Of a stretch of DNA of 33,099 nucleotides, positions 30,112 to 33,099 are shown piece by piece; position 1 is the first letter of the stretch; every line of letters starts with the position of its first letter. The stretch covers positions 1-33,099 of the forward strand of contig JAJCYE010000066.1 in NCBI GenBank assembly GCA_029263075.1, read 5' to 3'. The stretch comes from Actinomycetes bacterium (GTDB taxonomy: Bacteria > Actinomycetota > CADDZG01 > JAHWKV01). The position numbers were made by a program, and so were the translations under genes. The notes beneath the pieces are model-generated. The model did no database searches and was not told where the DNA came from. It saw only the letters and a program-made list of their open reading frames with translations.

Positions 30112-30788
30112 GGGGCGCCACCCTCCTCGTCGATCGGTGGGTTGGGGGCCGCGTTGCTCCAGTTCCGATAGTGGCCGGCCAACCCGACCGCCGGATCGGA
30201 CAGAACGATGGAGAGCAGCCTTTGCGACGGCTGGGTCACCACCGTGGTGGGTACGTCGGGCGGAGCGATGAAGCACGCCATCCGGCCCTCCACCTGATTC
30301 GGGGTCTTGCTGTAGTGCCAGGAATCCTGGCCGGGAACCCCCGCCTCGCAGGTCCCGACCACCGCAGGCAGATTGAACTGGGCGATGGACTCGTCGAACT
30401 GCCGGTCCATGGCCTCCACCGAGGAGTACCTGACGTAGAAGATGCGAGTGGGCCCCTCGGAGCAGTCGAGAGTTTCGAAATCGACGTTGCCGACGTCGAC
30501 CGGGACACAGAGCGGCCGTAGCCGGGCCGGCGCCCGGAAGATCAGGTCGCTTGCCGGAAAAAGCTCAACCTCTCCGGGCGCCACCGTTGGGCTCGGTGAG
30601 GGGGCGCTCGGCGACGGCTCGGGGTGCCTCTGCGGCGGGTTCGGCGACGTCCACCCGGGTGGCCTGCGGTCGCCGGGGAGGGCGAGAACCATCGCCCCGA
30701 GCAGCCAGAAAACAACGACCGCTCGGAAACCCGAGGGTTTGTTGCCACGGGCGGGTGGGCGTACCGCCACCTGTTGAGTTTCGTCCAT
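30108..30788 (-). CDS. Single-pass membrane protein with exported domain, unknown
   Basis: 226 residues. A short basic cytoplasmic N-terminus, one membrane segment (about 22-39, RAVVVFWLLGAMVLALP), a Pro/Ser-rich stalk (about 42-70) and an outside domain (about 75-215) with three to four cysteines, LCVPVDVG, LDCSEGP, GTCEAGVPGQDSWHYS and GRMACFIAPPDV. The GVPG..W.Y...GR.ACF pattern resembles exported domains that follow the membrane segment in some actinobacterial Ser/Thr kinases and lipoproteins; this is an impression, not a family assignment. Its stop codon shares the palindrome CTAG with the stop of the convergent MFS gene. Confidence 0.72.
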   Translation of the reverse strand: MDETQQVAVRPPARGNKPSGFRAVVVFWLLGAMVLALPGDRRPPGWTSPNPPQRHPEPSPSAPSPSPTVAPGEVELFPASDLIFRAPARLRPLCVPVDVGNVDFETLDCSEGPTRIFYVRYSSVEAMDRQFDESIAQFNLPAVVGTCEAGVPGQDSWHYSKTPNQVEGRMACFIAPPDVPTTVVTQPSQRLLSIVLSDPAVGLAGHYRNWSNAAPNPPIDEEGGAP

Positions 30789-30919
30789 GCCCGATTCTTT
30801 CGGTCCGGTGGTCGCCTGAGGGGCAGATGCGTTCTACCCACTATCGGCCATCCGCCGCTGCGGGCGCCGGTTTTGGGGCCGGGCGGAGCGTGGGTCTGGT
30901 AGCGTCTAGGTACACGCAT

Positions 30920-32755
<1,836 letters not shown>

Positions 32756-32822
32756 AGGTTCAATGTCCGCGGGTCGGCAGACGGCGTACCCATCACCGGC
32801 GCCCAATCCGAACGGGCAGTCG

Positions 32823-32828
32823 GTAGAC
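32823..32828 (+). promoter_or_regulatory. -10 hexamer TAGACT before the tldD-type gene
   Basis: TAGACT ends 8 nt before the GTG at 32837 with no ribosome binding site between, again a leaderless type. No clear -35. Confidence 0.42.
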
Positions 32829-32836
32829 TTGGCCGA

Positions 32837-33099
32837 GTGAGTACGCTCGATTCCTCGTTCACCGAACTCCCCTACCGCCGGCTGGGCGAGGCAGCGCTTT
32901 CCAGGGCCCGGGAACTGGGCGCCACCCACGCCGACTTCCGCTTCGAGCGGGAGCGCGACCAGAGCATCCACGCCCGGGACGCGTCGTTGGAGAACATGTC
33001 CACCACCGAAACCCTCGGGTACTCGGTCCGGGTCATTCACCGGGGGGCCTGGGGCTTCGCCTCCAGCGTCACCCTTACCCTGGAAGCCGCGGCAGCCAC
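32837..33099 (+). CDS. TldD/PmbA family metalloprotease (5' part, cut by window edge)
   Basis: The first 87 residues are visible, from the GTG at 32837; the gene continues beyond the window. The segment LGATHADFRFERERDQSIHARDASLENMSTTETLGYSVRVIHRGAWGFASS is the N-terminal domain of TldD/PmbA proteins. These zinc proteases form TldD-TldE heterodimers that degrade or mature peptides; the metal site is in the part not shown. Strong similarity to the G-x-VRVI-x-x-G-x-WGFA pattern points to the TldD rather than the TldE partner, with moderate certainty. Confidence 0.83.
   Translation, partial: MSTLDSSFTELPYRRLGEAALSRARELGATHADFRFERERDQSIHARDASLENMSTTETLGYSVRVIHRGAWGFASSVTLTLEAAAA

Overview
The window is a GC-rich, gene-dense bacterial chromosome segment, most likely from an actinobacterium. 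The reasons are frequent GTG and TTG starts, a deazaflavin (F420)-type nitroreductase, a RipA-like NlpC/P60 endopeptidase, a RegX3/PhoP-like regulator with 11-bp GTTCA repeats in front of it, and many genes with a TAnnnT -10 hexamer 6-9 nt before the start codon, which is the signature of leaderless mRNAs. I cannot place it to class; a deep-branching actinobacterial lineage would fit. I see no insertion sequence, phage gene, CRISPR array, rRNA or convincing tRNA. It reads as core chromosome with some accessory genes.

Layout. 1-1.5 kb: 5' part of an OmpR-family response regulator (minus), a degenerate methyltransferase-like gene and a possible small ORF. 1.5-6.5 kb (minus): one tightly overlapping unit gpsA-trpF-nitroreductase-MrfA-like helicase-TlpA/ResA thioredoxin. 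6.5-9.1 kb (minus): NlpC/P60 hydrolase, LOG-family protein and luciferase-domain protein, each with its own leaderless-type promoter. 9.1-13.1 kb (plus): mostly uncharacterised genes, namely three zinc-ribbon proteins, a lipoprotein, a secreted glycine-rich protein and a DUF3105 membrane protein. 13.2-20.8 kb: a complete phosphate regulon, with the two-component pair (minus) divergent from pstS-pstC-pstA-pstB-phoU-phoU (plus) and a candidate PHO box between them. 21-23.1 kb: a transglycosylase-like exported protein, an FMN-binding split-barrel protein, an MmcQ/YjbR protein and an unknown. 23.1-26.5 kb (minus): a MacB/FtsX-type ABC exporter. 26.5-30.1 kb: an arsenic-type locus, with arsR divergent from arsM, a small protein and a TauE/SafE permease, and an MFS transporter after arsR. 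30.1-33.1 kb: a membrane-anchored unknown, a TPP riboswitch controlling thiC, and the start of a tldD-type gene.

How the genes work together. The phosphate block is the clearest system: PstS binds phosphate, PstCAB imports it, the PhoU proteins probably couple transport to the kinase, and the kinase/regulator pair would act through the GTTCA repeats. In the arsenic block ArsR would repress both directions and ArsM would methylate As(III); the permease and MFS protein are export candidates by position only. thiC is under thiamine pyrophosphate control.

The most unusual points are: an apparent AUA start for the second phoU; an in-frame TGA at codon 7 of the MFS gene; a terminator stem that also encodes the C-terminus of the facing gene; overlapping divergent ars promoters; an 8-codon leader ORF overlapping the transglycosylase-like gene; and a run of uncharacterised zinc-ribbon and glycine-rich genes at 9.1-12.1 kb.
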